Shown here piece after piece: positions 34,152 through 43,455 of a stretch of 64,000 nucleotides of DNA (positions within the stretch are counted from its first letter, which is position 1; the number at the start of each line of letters is the position of its first letter). This DNA is from CAG-238 sp934277695. Its GTDB lineage: Bacteria; Bacillota; Clostridia; Peptostreptococcales; Anaerovoracaceae. Made by a program: the position numbers and the translations under genes. The stretch is taken from positions 124,001 to 188,000 of the forward strand of contig CAKQVG010000001.1 of assembly GCA_934277695.1 (NCBI GenBank). The letters are read 5' to 3'. The notes under the pieces were generated by a model. That model did not search any database, was not told where the DNA came from, and saw nothing but the letters and a program-made list of their open reading frames with translations.

Positions 34152-35690
34152 TTATTTTGCAAGTTGTTTTGCAAAATCACGTAAAGTCTCTGCAATTATT
34201 TCCTTGATTCTTTCATCGGAAACTTCAGATTTATCCTCAACTCCCGGATTCTTTTCGATCAAGAAAGAGATTCCATCGAACAAGTTCGTCATTCTGCCAA
34301 GGAAAAGGCTTCCTTTTCCTATAATCATCGCACGGGAGATTTCACCGCTCATGATGTCTTCTCTGCAGGATCCGATATACGGAACGCCTGATGGGATGTG
34401 TCCCTGCGTCGGTGCCCATCCAACCAAGCCGTGTTTCGATACAAAATCACCGATCTGCGTTCTTTCCAGATCTCCCCGTTTTACTCCAAGGGCTGCAATC
34501 ATCTTGTAATTTGCTTCCGGAACATCCCCTGCTCCTGCAGGTTTTGTAATATCAGGATTTTGTAATTCCGGTGCAAATTTATCAACATCTGTAAGTTTAA
34601 TGCCTGCGTTGTCTAACGGATCTGTTACCAGTGAGCTTATTACATTCTGCGGTGATGAGCCGGTTCCCACTGTATGTCTGCCTACGATGTCAGTTCTGAT
34701 AATAGGATTTACTCCATCATTTGTGCTCAGCAATACAGCAAAACCACCCAGACAATCCTCAAGAATCGGAAGACCCTTCTTTACATGATCTTTTCCGTTC
34801 ATTCCAAGCTTTGCTGTGCAGCCGCCCGCTGTAACAATGACATTTTTAAATGTTCCCGCCTGAACAAGTGAAGCTGCATTTAATAACGCATGTGCAGGGC
34901 CTGCACAGAACCCTCTGGTGTCCGATCCCGTCGCATTTGTCAATCCGACAACCTCTGCGGCCGCCTTTGCAAAGTTTCCGCCGCCTCTTTGATTCATATC
35001 TCCGCACGCTTCCTCGCAGCAGTCAATTACGTAATCAATTTCTTCAGGATTTACTCCGGTTACTCTTATCAAATGGAGCATAGCCAACACGCTTCCTGCC
35101 TTTGACACGATATTTTCCAGCATGACATGCGAACTCAGATTCACATCAACATCATGCGCCTGTCTTACCGCTCCAACCAGTTTGAAATTATGGTAAATAG
35201 CTTCTGCGTGCTCCTCGTTTACAAGTTTTTCGATGTCAGCTTCCGTTTCCTGATTTTTGTCAAGAATCGAAATCTGCTCTTCCTTAAGCATTCCGTGGGC
35301 GGTGAGTTTTGCCTTCACTTCCTGCGCGAAACCTGACTCAAGCTTAACAAGATCAAACGCGTCACAAATCTGCATCAGACCTATAAATTCATCCTGCGGC
35401 ATAATTTCGCCATACTTTCCGTATCTCTCTGCTTCTGCCGCTTTCTTGTCGTAGTATGGGAACTCCACATTTCTAAGCTCGTCGTTTGTCATATTTCCGA
35501 TGTAAACCTGATTTGGAATATAATTAAGTACATCTTCGTAGCTTCTCAAATGCTCGGGCAGAAGCGTTAAATATTCCGACTCAGGATTTACTATTTTCTC
35601 TGTTGTCTGCGTTGTACCATTATGTAAAACCATATCCGGTGTCGCCGCTAAAATATAGCTTGCACCTTTTATTACTGCATAATTGCTCAT
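34152..35690 (-). CDS. grdC: Glycine/sarcosine/betaine reductase complex component C, subunit beta
   Basis: 512 residues, normal family length. It has a ketoacyl-synthase-III-like fold; GSDTRGFCAGPAHALLNAASL near 255-275 (given here as GFCAGPAHALLN) carries the candidate active Cys. With GrdD it converts the Se-carboxymethyl group on GrdA to acetyl phosphate. The stop codon overlaps an ATG (TAATG), and grdD follows. Confidence 0.93.
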   Translation of the reverse strand: MSNYAVIKGASYILAATPDMVLHNGTTQTTEKIVNPESEYLTLLPEHLRSYEDVLNYIPNQVYIGNMTNDELRNVEFPYYDKKAAEAERYGKYGEIMPQDEFIGLMQICDAFDLVKLESGFAQEVKAKLTAHGMLKEEQISILDKNQETEADIEKLVNEEHAEAIYHNFKLVGAVRQAHDVDVNLSSHVMLENIVSKAGSVLAMLHLIRVTGVNPEEIDYVIDCCEEACGDMNQRGGGNFAKAAAEVVGLTNATGSDTRGFCAGPAHALLNAASLVQAGTFKNVIVTAGGCTAKLGMNGKDHVKKGLPILEDCLGGFAVLLSTNDGVNPIIRTDIVGRHTVGTGSSPQNVISSLVTDPLDNAGIKLTDVDKFAPELQNPDITKPAGAGDVPEANYKMIAALGVKRGDLERTQIGDFVSKHGLVGWAPTQGHIPSGVPYIGSCREDIMSGEISRAMIIGKGSLFLGRMTNLFDGISFLIEKNPGVEDKSEVSDERIKEIIAETLRDFAKQLAK

Positions 35691-35711
35691 TTTTGGCTCC
35701 TTTATTTTGCA

Positions 35712-36038
35712 TTATGCAAGCGCATAATACTTTTTAATCATTTCTTCTACCGCTTCCTTTGTTGCATCGTCTTTCACGAGCTCTTCGACTTTTTCGCCGT
35801 CCTTGTAAACGGCGATTACCGGAAGGCCCATTATTTTCTGTCCGATTGCAAGTCTTCTTGCCTTGGTTGTGTTTAATGCGGCAAACTTGATCTTATCTCC
35901 ATAAACATCTGCCATCGCATGTACATGCGGCATAAGAGCTGCACAAGGAACGCAGCCGTCTCCATAAAAATCTACCAGTACATAGCCGTCTGCTTTCAAT
36001 ACTTCTTCTTCGAATGTGTTTTTATCAACTTCTAACAT
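35712..36038 (-). CDS. trxA: Thioredoxin of the glycine reductase system
   Basis: 108 residues with the active site GCVPC instead of WCGPC. GCVPC is the form known from glycine-reductase thioredoxins of Eubacterium acidaminophilum and Clostridium species. It reduces the selenoprotein GrdA after each turnover. It sits between trxB and grdC. Confidence 0.93.
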   Translation of the reverse strand: MLEVDKNTFEEEVLKADGYVLVDFYGDGCVPCAALMPHVHAMADVYGDKIKFAALNTTKARRLAIGQKIMGLPVIAVYKDGEKVEELVKDDATKEAVEEMIKKYYALA

Positions 36039-36061
36039 TTCTTTACCTCCTAGATTATCGT

Positions 36062-36997
36062 CTATTGTTCTTCTATATATTTTCCAGCTTGAACAGCTGC
36101 AATTGCCCCATCTGCAGTAGCCGTAACAACTTGTCTCAAACTCTTCTTTCGAATATCTCCCGCTGCAAAAACGCCGGAAATATTTGTTTTCATATCATCA
36201 TCTGTCAATATATATCCTGCTTCGTTCATTGACACTTTATCTTTGAACAGTTCCGAATTTGGTTTAAAACCGATAAATACGAAGATGCCGAAAGTACCGT
36301 CTTCCTCGTCTGCCTTTATTTCGGTAATCGTTCCGTCCTTAACATTCTTGACAACCATAGATTCTACAAGACCGTCGCCCTTTACTTCTTCTACAACGCT
36401 ATCCCACAGGAAATGAATCTTTTCGTTGGCAAATGCTTTTTCCTGAATGGACTTGGCTGCTCTCAGTTCATCTCTTCGATGTATGATTGTAACTTTTCTT
36501 GCAAATTTAGTTAAATACAGTGCTTCCTCTACAGCGGAATCTCCTCCTCCGACTACAAAAACTTCAAAGTCCTCAAAGAATGCCGCATCACAAGTTGCAC
36601 AATAAGATACTCCTTTGCCTGTAAGTTCTCTTTCTCCCGGGCAGCCAATCGGAACAGGATGTGCTCCTGCAGCGATAATAACCGCCTTTGCCTCGTATTC
36701 CTCGCCTATGCACTTGATTCGCTTAACAGTCCCGTCCAAATCAACGTCAGTTACTGTGTCGAAGACATGGTCAACTCCGAATTTTTGTGTCTGCGCTGTC
36801 ATTCTGTCAATCAAAGAAGGTCCGGTTTCTCCTTCCAGACATCCGGGGTAGTTTTCTATTTCGTTTGTGATTACAATCTGTCCCCCGTTTTTCTGTTTTT
36901 CTATTATGAGCGTATTGATTCTCGCTCTTCCTGCATAAAGTCCTGCTGCCAATCCCGCAGGCCCTGCTCCTATAATTATTAAATCGTACTTTTTCAT
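36062..36997 (-). CDS. trxB: Thioredoxin reductase (Stickland type)
   Basis: 311 residues: an FAD site GAGPAGLAAGLY at the N-terminus, redox pair CATC (YCATCDAAFF near 135), an NAD(P)H site VGGGDSAVEEALYL and the C-terminal GVFAAGDIR. It passes electrons from NAD(P)H to the GCVPC thioredoxin. It lies between grdA and trxA, with an 8-bp hairpin just upstream. Confidence 0.94.
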   Translation of the reverse strand: MKKYDLIIIGAGPAGLAAGLYAGRARINTLIIEKQKNGGQIVITNEIENYPGCLEGETGPSLIDRMTAQTQKFGVDHVFDTVTDVDLDGTVKRIKCIGEEYEAKAVIIAAGAHPVPIGCPGERELTGKGVSYCATCDAAFFEDFEVFVVGGGDSAVEEALYLTKFARKVTIIHRRDELRAAKSIQEKAFANEKIHFLWDSVVEEVKGDGLVESMVVKNVKDGTITEIKADEEDGTFGIFVFIGFKPNSELFKDKVSMNEAGYILTDDDMKTNISGVFAAGDIRKKSLRQVVTATADGAIAAVQAGKYIEEQ

Positions 36998-37028
36998 AAG
37001 TTTTTACTCCCTATGTTTTTTGCAAAGA

Positions 37029-37048
37029 AGGCGGCGAACCCGCCGCCT
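37029..37048 (-). terminator. GC-rich hairpin between grdA and trxB
   Basis: 8-bp stem (37029-37036 with 37041-37048), 4-nt loop, followed on the minus strand by TTCTTTG. Probably a partial terminator that makes grdA mRNA more abundant than the downstream genes, fitting the high need for the small selenoprotein. Confidence 0.6.
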
Positions 37049-37059
37049 CCCTGCGATGA

Positions 37060-37521
37060 TTATAATTGGTCTCTAATCGCGTGCATTTCGTTACAAATGT
37101 CATCTACATCGAGAACCATTTCCATCATGCTAATCTGTTCATCGTAAACAGCCTCATCAATTTCAGCCTTAACCTCAGGCTCACAGATGTGGTAAACCGC
37201 AAGTTTCAACGAAACTCCTGCCAATGGACCTGCATAAGTTGGGTCTCCGAGCGTTACTGTTTCTGCCGCCAGCCCTGCTGCTTCGCCTTCTGCTGCACCC
37301 AGCAGAACAACAACATTGTCAGCGCCGTACTCTTCAGCAAACTCTTTTACACGCCTTTGATTTTCAAGGTCCATAGCTCCTGCGGCCGTTCAGACGAAAC
37401 ATTCAGTAGATGAAAAAATTACATCCGCTCCGGCTGATTTAGCACACTCTGCAATAGCCTGTCCCGGAATTCCATCTCTGTCGCCGATTATTATGGCTTT
37501 TTTACCATCCAGAATTGCCAT
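37060..37521 (-). CDS. grdA: Glycine reductase selenoprotein A (UGA-encoded selenocysteine)
   Basis: 153 residues if the TGA at 37392-37390 is read as selenocysteine 44. The surroundings ECFV-U-TAAGAMDLE match the GrdA active site, and the frame continues normally on both sides. Start ATG 37521 after AAGGAGA. GrdA carries the substrate carboxymethyl group on Sec and hands it to GrdCD. The gene has its own sigma-54 promoter at 37588-37603. Automated callers would report only the fragment 37060-37374. Confidence 0.96.
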
Positions 37522-37587
37522 CTCACCGTCTCCTTTCTTCTAATTTTTAGAATACTTGTGCATTCAACATTCACAAGTATAATATAT

Positions 37588-37603
37588 AGCAAATTTCATG
37601 CCA
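37588..37603 (-). promoter_or_regulatory. Sigma-54 promoter of grdA-trxB-trxA-grdC-grdD
   Basis: Minus strand TGGCAT (37603-37598), 5 nt, TTGCT (37592-37588), GG-GC distance 12 nt. Predicted start near 37577, giving a 56-nt leader. Confidence 0.85.
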
Positions 37604-37708
37604 TTTATACGCTATTTATCAAAAAAATTTATAATTCGAAAACCCTTTGTTTTTCAATGATATCTTACTTTTTTAAACCCTTTATTCTCTATGTCCTGCA
37701 AATACAAA

Positions 37709-37738
37709 AAATAAGCGACAGTTTTTCGTCGCTTATTT
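37709..37738 (-). terminator. Terminator of the selA-selB-lysR unit
   Basis: 11-bp perfect stem (37709-37719 with 37728-37738), 8-nt loop; it overlaps the LysR stop codon and is followed on the minus strand by TTTTTTG. Confidence 0.85.
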
Positions 37739-38635
37739 CGCAAATTTTTTGTCAAGTACAAATTCTTTGAATTTTAAAGCTGCAGGCGTCAATGTAATAT
37801 TTTTGTTGTATACGAAATAGAATTCTCTTTTCAAGTCGATTTCTTCGAGCTCAAATACGAGGTAGTCCTGTGCCTCGGATTCCTCTGCTGCAATTCTGGA
37901 AATAACAGAAACCCCCAGCCCGGATGAAACACACTTTTTTACGGTCCCTAAATGATTTACAATTGCAGATGTCTTGCTTTTCCAATTCGGATCGACTTTC
38001 TGGCAATAATCCTCAAATGACTTTCGGGTAGCAGAGCCTTCTTCTCTCCAGACAAATTCCTCCTGGTAAAATGACTTCAGCCCTATAACATTTCCTTCTT
38101 CTCTTAGACGCATGAACTTTTCATTCTTAGGAGTTATCAGCACCAAAGAGTCTTTTAATAAGAGCTCGCATTTCAACTCATTGCCGCGATAATTTCCTGT
38201 AAATCCAATATCGCCCATGTTATCCAAAATATCATTCCATACTTTCTCGCTGTCCGACTGCTCCACATAAAACGATACCTTTGGATAAAGTTTGTGGAAT
38301 TCCGCAATCAGCTGCGGCACAATATGTTCTCCGGGTATGCTGGATGTTTTGATGTTTATTTCTCCCGAGATATCCTTCAGTGAATTTTCCATTGCGTCAA
38401 TTGCACGTTCCCGCGTATGCAAAAGGTTGATTGCATAATTGTAAAAAGCCCTGCCCTGTTTGGTGGGGCGTGATTCTTTTCCCATGCGGTCTATCAAAGT
38501 AACCCCCAATTCTTTCTCAAGGGAACTGATGTGTGTGCTTATGGTTGGCTGCGTCAAAAACGTCGCCTCTGCCGCCTTTGAAAAACTTTTGTATTTAATT
38601 ACATTTACAAATGCCTCTATTTGCTTAAAATCCAT
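37733..38635 (-). CDS. Selenium-metabolism-associated LysR-family regulator
   Basis: 300 residues: a winged helix at 1-60 (MDFKQIEAFVNVIKYKSFSK in part, recognition helix TQPTISTHISSLEKEL) and an effector-binding domain. It lies 11 nt after selB, and LysR genes of this type are regularly found beside selAB in Clostridia. It probably adjusts selenium or Stickland genes, possibly grdA next door. Target and ligand unknown. Confidence 0.87.
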   Translation of the reverse strand: MDFKQIEAFVNVIKYKSFSKAAEATFLTQPTISTHISSLEKELGVTLIDRMGKESRPTKQGRAFYNYAINLLHTRERAIDAMENSLKDISGEINIKTSSIPGEHIVPQLIAEFHKLYPKVSFYVEQSDSEKVWNDILDNMGDIGFTGNYRGNELKCELLLKDSLVLITPKNEKFMRLREEGNVIGLKSFYQEEFVWREEGSATRKSFEDYCQKVDPNWKSKTSAIVNHLGTVKKCVSSGLGVSVISRIAAEESEAQDYLVFELEEIDLKREFYFVYNKNITLTPAALKFKEFVLDKKFAK

Positions 38636-38646
38636 TTTTTTCTCCT

Positions 38647-40551
38647 CTACGCCAGGACTCTTACATCATCAATCTTTCGTGTTATTTTTTGTTCATCGAA
38701 ATATTCGAGAATGGTTACTGCATATTTCCTTGATGTTCCCAACAAATCCCTGAATTCTGCCAAAGTAATATGTCCGTTCTCTGTGATGTGCCGCTCCATT
38801 TCTTTCCTTGCATTTGACAATGCATCTTTGTCTATATAGTACTGATAGTTTAAACGTATGATTTCGTTTCCATCCATCGATTCAATTATGTGCTTTGCAT
38901 TCACCTTGTCTTTTTTATCTGCCAGAATCTCATCGATTGTCGGCATTTCGTATTTCTGCGTACGATACTGCCGCAAAATATCTTGCTTGAGTGCCTGCAT
39001 TTCCGGTGACAGTTTTACCTGGAAATCAGCCGCCGCGATTACATTCCGGCTCAAATTGATTAATTCTTTTTGCTGCATTTCACTCAATACAATCTCAATT
39101 GTCTTCCTGCTGTCGGCCCTCATTTTGTGCTGCAATCTGGATTTTAGTTCCTCTTTCTGCATTCCCTGCGACATTTGATTTTTTTCATGGTATTCATGCA
39201 GCAAGTCAAGACATAAGTTTGAGGCCTCATTCAAATAAGAAGTATGCAGCAGAATCTCCTGCTCGGCTATTTTTATACGGTTTTCGGCTTCCAATTCATG
39301 CAGAACAGGCAATATCTGTGACTTATTTGCATTTACTTTTTGAGATAATGTGTCTATATCCATAAGTTTCGAGCTCTGCTCGTAAATTAAAATTTCACAA
39401 AGCTCTTTAAAGGTTCCCTTGTCTTTTTTGTTAAGGCTTTCCAACACCTGTGAATCGAACCTTTTATGCTTAACCGGATCGGTTTCAAGAATTTTTCCGC
39501 CGCCGATTGACACAAGCGGTGAATAGAATCTGATGATAAATCTGTCTGCATATTTTGCAACAATCGGTTCTTCTAAACGAAGCTGTGCCAGACACTCGTC
39601 ACCTTTTTCCGCAGCATCGCGGTCCAGCAAAACAATTTTGGCAAGAGTCTCCGCTGCCCCGCAGTAAAAATGTACCCGGCTGTTATTTAAAACCATTCGT
39701 TCAGAATCAGAAAAGATACATAACTTTACATCCAGCATCCTCGTCGGTTTCATGGCTCCCTTTCTGGCAAGAACCGTTCCCCGTACAATGTCTTCTTTTT
39801 TGACCCCACCCAAGTTCAATGCAGTACGCTGCCCTGCGTAAGCACACTCTGCCTGTGCATTGTGAACTTGAATGTTTCGTATTTTGGCGGTTTGACTGCC
39901 GGGATAAATCTGCACTTCATCGCCCGTATGCACAGTTCCCTCAAGCAATGTTCCTGTTACAACCGTGCCGAATCCGGATATTGTAAATACTCTGTCGACC
40001 GGCAATCGAAACAGCTCGTCCTGGTAATTTTTCAGTTTTCCGTCTTCGATACACGAAAGAATCATTGCTTTCAAGGCTTCAATATTTTCTCCTGTATATG
40101 CAGAAACTTCTATTTCCGGCGCATCTTCCAGGAAAGAGCCCTTAACCATTGCTCTCGCATCTTCTTTGACAAGCTCAACCCATTCCTCGTCATCGACAAG
40201 ATCTTTTTTGGTATATACAATAATGCCTTTTTTAATGTCAAGCATGCTGAGAATTTGAAAATGTTCTCTTGTCTGTGGCATCACCCCTTCATCCAGAGCA
40301 ATCACAAGCAGAACAAAATCAATTCCCCCAATGCCCATCAACATGTTTTTAATGAATCTTTCATGCCCCGGAACATCAATAATGCTGATATGATATTCTC
40401 CGCAATACATATCCGCAAAGCCGTTTTCAATTGTGATGCCTCTTTCCTTTTCCTCTTTCAGCCTGTCCGTATCTTTTCCGGTCAATGCTTTAATGAGGCA
40501 GGTTTTTCCATGATCCACATGGCCGGCCGTTCCGACAATCAGATTCTTCAT
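38647..40551 (-). CDS. selB: Selenocysteine-specific translation elongation factor SelB
   Basis: 634 residues. EF-Tu-like GTPase: GTAGHVDHGKTCL (G1), DVPGHE (G3), TKKD (G4); then two beta-barrels and C-terminal winged helices (about 390-634) that bind the SECIS hairpin. It delivers Sec-tRNA to UGA codons of grdA, grdB and selD. Its ATG overlaps the selA stop codon by 4 nt. Confidence 0.96.
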   Translation of the reverse strand: MKNLIVGTAGHVDHGKTCLIKALTGKDTDRLKEEKERGITIENGFADMYCGEYHISIIDVPGHERFIKNMLMGIGGIDFVLLVIALDEGVMPQTREHFQILSMLDIKKGIIVYTKKDLVDDEEWVELVKEDARAMVKGSFLEDAPEIEVSAYTGENIEALKAMILSCIEDGKLKNYQDELFRLPVDRVFTISGFGTVVTGTLLEGTVHTGDEVQIYPGSQTAKIRNIQVHNAQAECAYAGQRTALNLGGVKKEDIVRGTVLARKGAMKPTRMLDVKLCIFSDSERMVLNNSRVHFYCGAAETLAKIVLLDRDAAEKGDECLAQLRLEEPIVAKYADRFIIRFYSPLVSIGGGKILETDPVKHKRFDSQVLESLNKKDKGTFKELCEILIYEQSSKLMDIDTLSQKVNANKSQILPVLHELEAENRIKIAEQEILLHTSYLNEASNLCLDLLHEYHEKNQMSQGMQKEELKSRLQHKMRADSRKTIEIVLSEMQQKELINLSRNVIAAADFQVKLSPEMQALKQDILRQYRTQKYEMPTIDEILADKKDKVNAKHIIESMDGNEIIRLNYQYYIDKDALSNARKEMERHITENGHITLAEFRDLLGTSRKYAVTILEYFDEQKITRKIDDVRVLA

Positions 40552-41966
40552 ATTCCTTGCGTATTATCCTCCCTCTGCAAAATTTCCGTAAGTTTTTGTG
40601 CAATCAATGGAATTTCTTCCTCAAATATCGTTCTGACATCCAAAATTAATTTGTCATTATGAATTCTTGCAACAATTGGCAGTTCACCTTTTCTAAGTGA
40701 TTCTGCAAGTCTGTATGCGCTGAATCTTTCGTGCGTTACCTCTAAAACCACATTAGGCAGGACAACATTCGGTGCTGAGCCTCCGCCAATCATGCCTTCG
40801 TCCTCGGTAATCTGTATCCGGTATTGTGCACTTTGCTCCATTATCTGCGTCTTCAGGTGTTCCGCCTTTTTTTGCAATTCGTCTTTTTCCGTAGTAATCA
40901 TCGAAAGAACAGGAATCTGCGTTTTGCAATTTTCTGCATCATAATACATTTCAAAGGTTGACGCAACGGCGGCCAGAGTCAGTTTGTCCACACGCAGAAC
41001 TCTTGCCAAAGGATGCGCCTTCATCCGATTGATATATTCTTTTCTGCCGATAAGAATTCCTGCCTGCGGGCCGCCCAAAAGCTTGTCCCCGCTGAAAAGA
41101 ACCACATCTGCGCCCTCTTTGACCGCGTTTTGAACGGTCGGCTCAAAAATCCCGAAATTGCTTAAGTCCGTCATTAAGCCGCTCCCAAGATCATATATAA
41201 CCGGCAGATCATAACGCTCTCCGAGTTTCTTAAGTTCCGGAACGGACACCTCTTCAGTAAAACCAATGATTTTATAATTGCTTGTATGCACCTTCATTAA
41301 AGCTGCCGTATTCTCGCAAATTTTCTTCTCGTAATCCGAGAGTTTTGTTTTGTTTGTCGTTCCTGCCTCAAGAAGCCTTGCGCCGCTTTCCTCCATAATC
41401 TCCGGAATGCGGAAGGAGCCCCCTATTTCGACAAGTTCTCCTCTTGATATAATAACTTCTCTATCCCGGCAAAGTGCCGCAAGGCAGAGCATCGTCGCCG
41501 CAGCATTGTTGTTTACAACCATGGCAGCCTCAGCTCCGGTTATTTCACAGATTATCTTTTCAACATGCGAATGGCGTGAGCCTCGTTTGCCCGTTTCCGG
41601 GTCATACTCCAGCGTCGAATATGAGTCCGCAACTTCCGCAATATGTTTTACAGCCGCCCGGCACAAATTTGCTCTGCCGAGGTTGGTATGCAGCACTACG
41701 CCTGTTGCGTTGATAACTTTTCTCAAGCTTTTTATTTTACAAAAAGAAAGGGCAGCAACAATATCTTCCACAACCGTTTCATAGGAAAGCCCTTCGATTT
41801 GCAAAGCACCGTCTTGTGCGGCAATAGCTCTTCTTTTTTTCTCTAAAACCTCTCTGATGCTTTGCATCATAACATCGTGAGGAATCGTATCTGAAAAAGA
41901 ACTAATCCTTTCATCCTTCAACAAATCATCAACTTTCGGTAGTTTCCTGAATAAATTACTGTCCAT
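40548..41966 (-). CDS. selA: L-seryl-tRNA(Sec) selenium transferase SelA
   Basis: 472 residues from the ATG at 41966, after GGAG with 6-nt spacing; the open frame extends upstream through the tRNA gene but is not coding there. PLP motifs: TGVVLHTNLGRA near 90, VVNNNAAAT, and FSGDKLLGGPQAG with the PLP-binding Lys near 295. It converts Ser-tRNA(Sec) to Sec-tRNA(Sec) using selenophosphate. It starts 21 nt after the 3' end of tRNA-Sec. Confidence 0.96.
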   Translation of the reverse strand: MDSNLFRKLPKVDDLLKDERISSFSDTIPHDVMMQSIREVLEKKRRAIAAQDGALQIEGLSYETVVEDIVAALSFCKIKSLRKVINATGVVLHTNLGRANLCRAAVKHIAEVADSYSTLEYDPETGKRGSRHSHVEKIICEITGAEAAMVVNNNAAATMLCLAALCRDREVIISRGELVEIGGSFRIPEIMEESGARLLEAGTTNKTKLSDYEKKICENTAALMKVHTSNYKIIGFTEEVSVPELKKLGERYDLPVIYDLGSGLMTDLSNFGIFEPTVQNAVKEGADVVLFSGDKLLGGPQAGILIGRKEYINRMKAHPLARVLRVDKLTLAAVASTFEMYYDAENCKTQIPVLSMITTEKDELQKKAEHLKTQIMEQSAQYRIQITEDEGMIGGGSAPNVVLPNVVLEVTHERFSAYRLAESLRKGELPIVARIHNDKLILDVRTIFEEEIPLIAQKLTEILQREDNTQGI

Positions 41967-41987
41967 AATCTTCTCCATATTTTGTTT

Positions 41988-42085
41988 TGGCGGGAATGTG
42001 TGGGAATCGAACCCACCCAAGAGGCTCCTAACCCCTCGCGACTGGTTTTGAAGACCAGGTGGCACACCAGCACCAATCCACCCCC
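41988..42085 (-). tRNA. selC: tRNA-Sec (anticodon TCA)
   Basis: 98 nt, long as expected. Anticodon arm CTGGTCTTCAAAACCAG with TCA in the loop; long variable arm (GCGAGGGG to CCTC region); T arm GTGGGTTCGATTCCCAC; acceptor 5' GGGGGTG pairs with CATTCCC; encoded 3' GCCA. It lies between grdB and selA, directly beside the genes it serves. A TATAAT box at 42108-42103 may be its own -10 element. Confidence 0.96.
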
Positions 42086-42114
42086 AAATTATTGTTTTAA
42101 TGATTATAACACAC

Positions 42115-42142
42115 AAAGGGGGAGCCAGCCTGGCCCCCCTTT
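42115..42142 (-). terminator. GC-rich hairpin after grdB
   Basis: AAAGGGGG/CCCCCTTT arms (42115-42122 with 42135-42142) extended by GCCA/TGGC with one mismatch. It follows the grdB stop by about 10 nt and precedes the tRNA. There is only a short T-rich tail, so it may allow read-through or serve as an RNA processing boundary. Confidence 0.6.
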
Positions 42143-42152
42143 GTAAGACACA

Positions 42153-43424
42153 TTATTTCAAAAGTAACTGTAATGCGTTCATTACAATCTCTTTTTGTCT
42201 CCTTAATTCCTTTTCAGGAGGAAGCTGTGGATCTCCTGTAGGATAAGGAATTGCCTGTGCACCGGAAATTCTGGCAGCACCGACCGTCTTTGAAATAGGT
42301 GTTACTGTACAAATATGAGCTGCAGGGATTCCTGCCTTTTCAATTTGTTTTACTATTGTTGCACCGCAACGTGTACAGGTCCCTCACGTGGAGGTCAGGA
42401 TTACGCCCTGAACGCCGTTAGCGACCAAATCTTCAGCCATCTGCTGACCGAAAATCGTTGCGTCTGCTACGGAGGTGGAGTTGCCTGTTGTGGTTAACAG
42501 GTACGGATATACAGATCCGATTACACCTTCTTTTTCAAACATCTTCAGCACATTATACGGTGCGACTCTGTCCGGTTTTTCGTTTGCATATACCGGGTCA
42601 TATCCTGCATGAACAGACTCAAATTCACCCTGCTTTAATTCATCCATGCCTTCAAGACTGTATTTTTTCCAGAACTTCGCTGTGGCAGCATACATGTGGT
42701 CTGGATTTCCCATCGGAACAATTCCGCCGGTTGTGCAAAGAGCAATCTTCGCTGTCTTTAAATCCTTAAGAGGTGCTGCCGGAGTGACTTTTTCGTATAC
42801 CGAAATTTCCAGTTCGGTATCATACGGCTCGCCCTTGAGCTTCTTTACCAGCATATCTACCGCACGCTGTGCTCCGTCCTTCTCATGGAAAACATTAACA
42901 CGTTTTCCCTTTGGATAATAGTGTTCCTGTTTCGGGGTCCCGAGCTTTTCTCCCGCAATTAATTTGTTAACAAATCCCGTAATCAACGGTATTGCCTTAC
43001 GAATGGTCGCAGCAGATTTGCCAACTTCCATGATGTAGCAGTCTGCCTTGTACATTTCTACGCCCGGGTTTTCCCAATAAAGACCCGTTACGCAAGGAAT
43101 ATCATATGTGCTCTGGACAAATTTACACACTTCGCAGCACGCAATTCCGAAACGTCCTGCGTTAAATGCCGGGCCTGCGATTAAAATATCCGGCTTATAT
43201 TTGTCAACTTGTTCCTTGACAAAAGCCTTGCACTCATCCATGTTTTCGACGAAATAGTTATCGCCGCATACGATGGTTGCAACAATCTCACCACCGACAA
43301 TCGAAGGCGCAAATGCATTTGCATTACCACGTTTTCCTTCCTCTACGAAAGGCTTCGTGTAAGCAAATTCTTCACCACCAATTTGTCCAAAGAATTGGTT
43401 GGTGTAAAATAAGATTCTTTTCAT
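42153..43424 (-). CDS. grdB: Glycine/sarcosine/betaine reductase component B, selenoprotein (UGA-encoded selenocysteine)
   Basis: 423 residues if the TGA at 42386-42384 is read as selenocysteine 347. The context ILTST-U-GTCTRCGAT is the conserved GrdB/GrdF/GrdH UxxCxxC active site, and the frame continues for 76 codons to TAA. Together with the GrdE-derived chains it binds substrate as a pyruvoyl Schiff base and passes the carboxymethyl group to GrdA. Substrate (glycine, sarcosine or betaine) cannot be decided from sequence alone. A caller without Sec support would stop at 42384. Confidence 0.96.
42358..42386 (-). promoter_or_regulatory. Bacterial SECIS element of grdB
   Basis: Immediately 3' of the UGA (42386-42384) is a 13-nt linker and a hairpin GTTGC-GGT-GCAAC (42370-42358) with an apical GGT loop, 18 nt after the UGA. 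This fits the spacing of SelB-binding SECIS hairpins inside the reading frame. Confidence 0.65.
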
Positions 43425-43455
43425 CTGGCTCTTTCCTTTCTAAAAATTGGTCTGA

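Noticed and set aside
39862..40662. 266-codon plus-strand frame
   Set aside because: Antisense to selB and selA, which are fully supported by motifs.
41967..42116. N-terminal extension of SelA
   Set aside because: The frame runs through tRNA-Sec; the ATG at 41966 has a proper ribosome-binding site.
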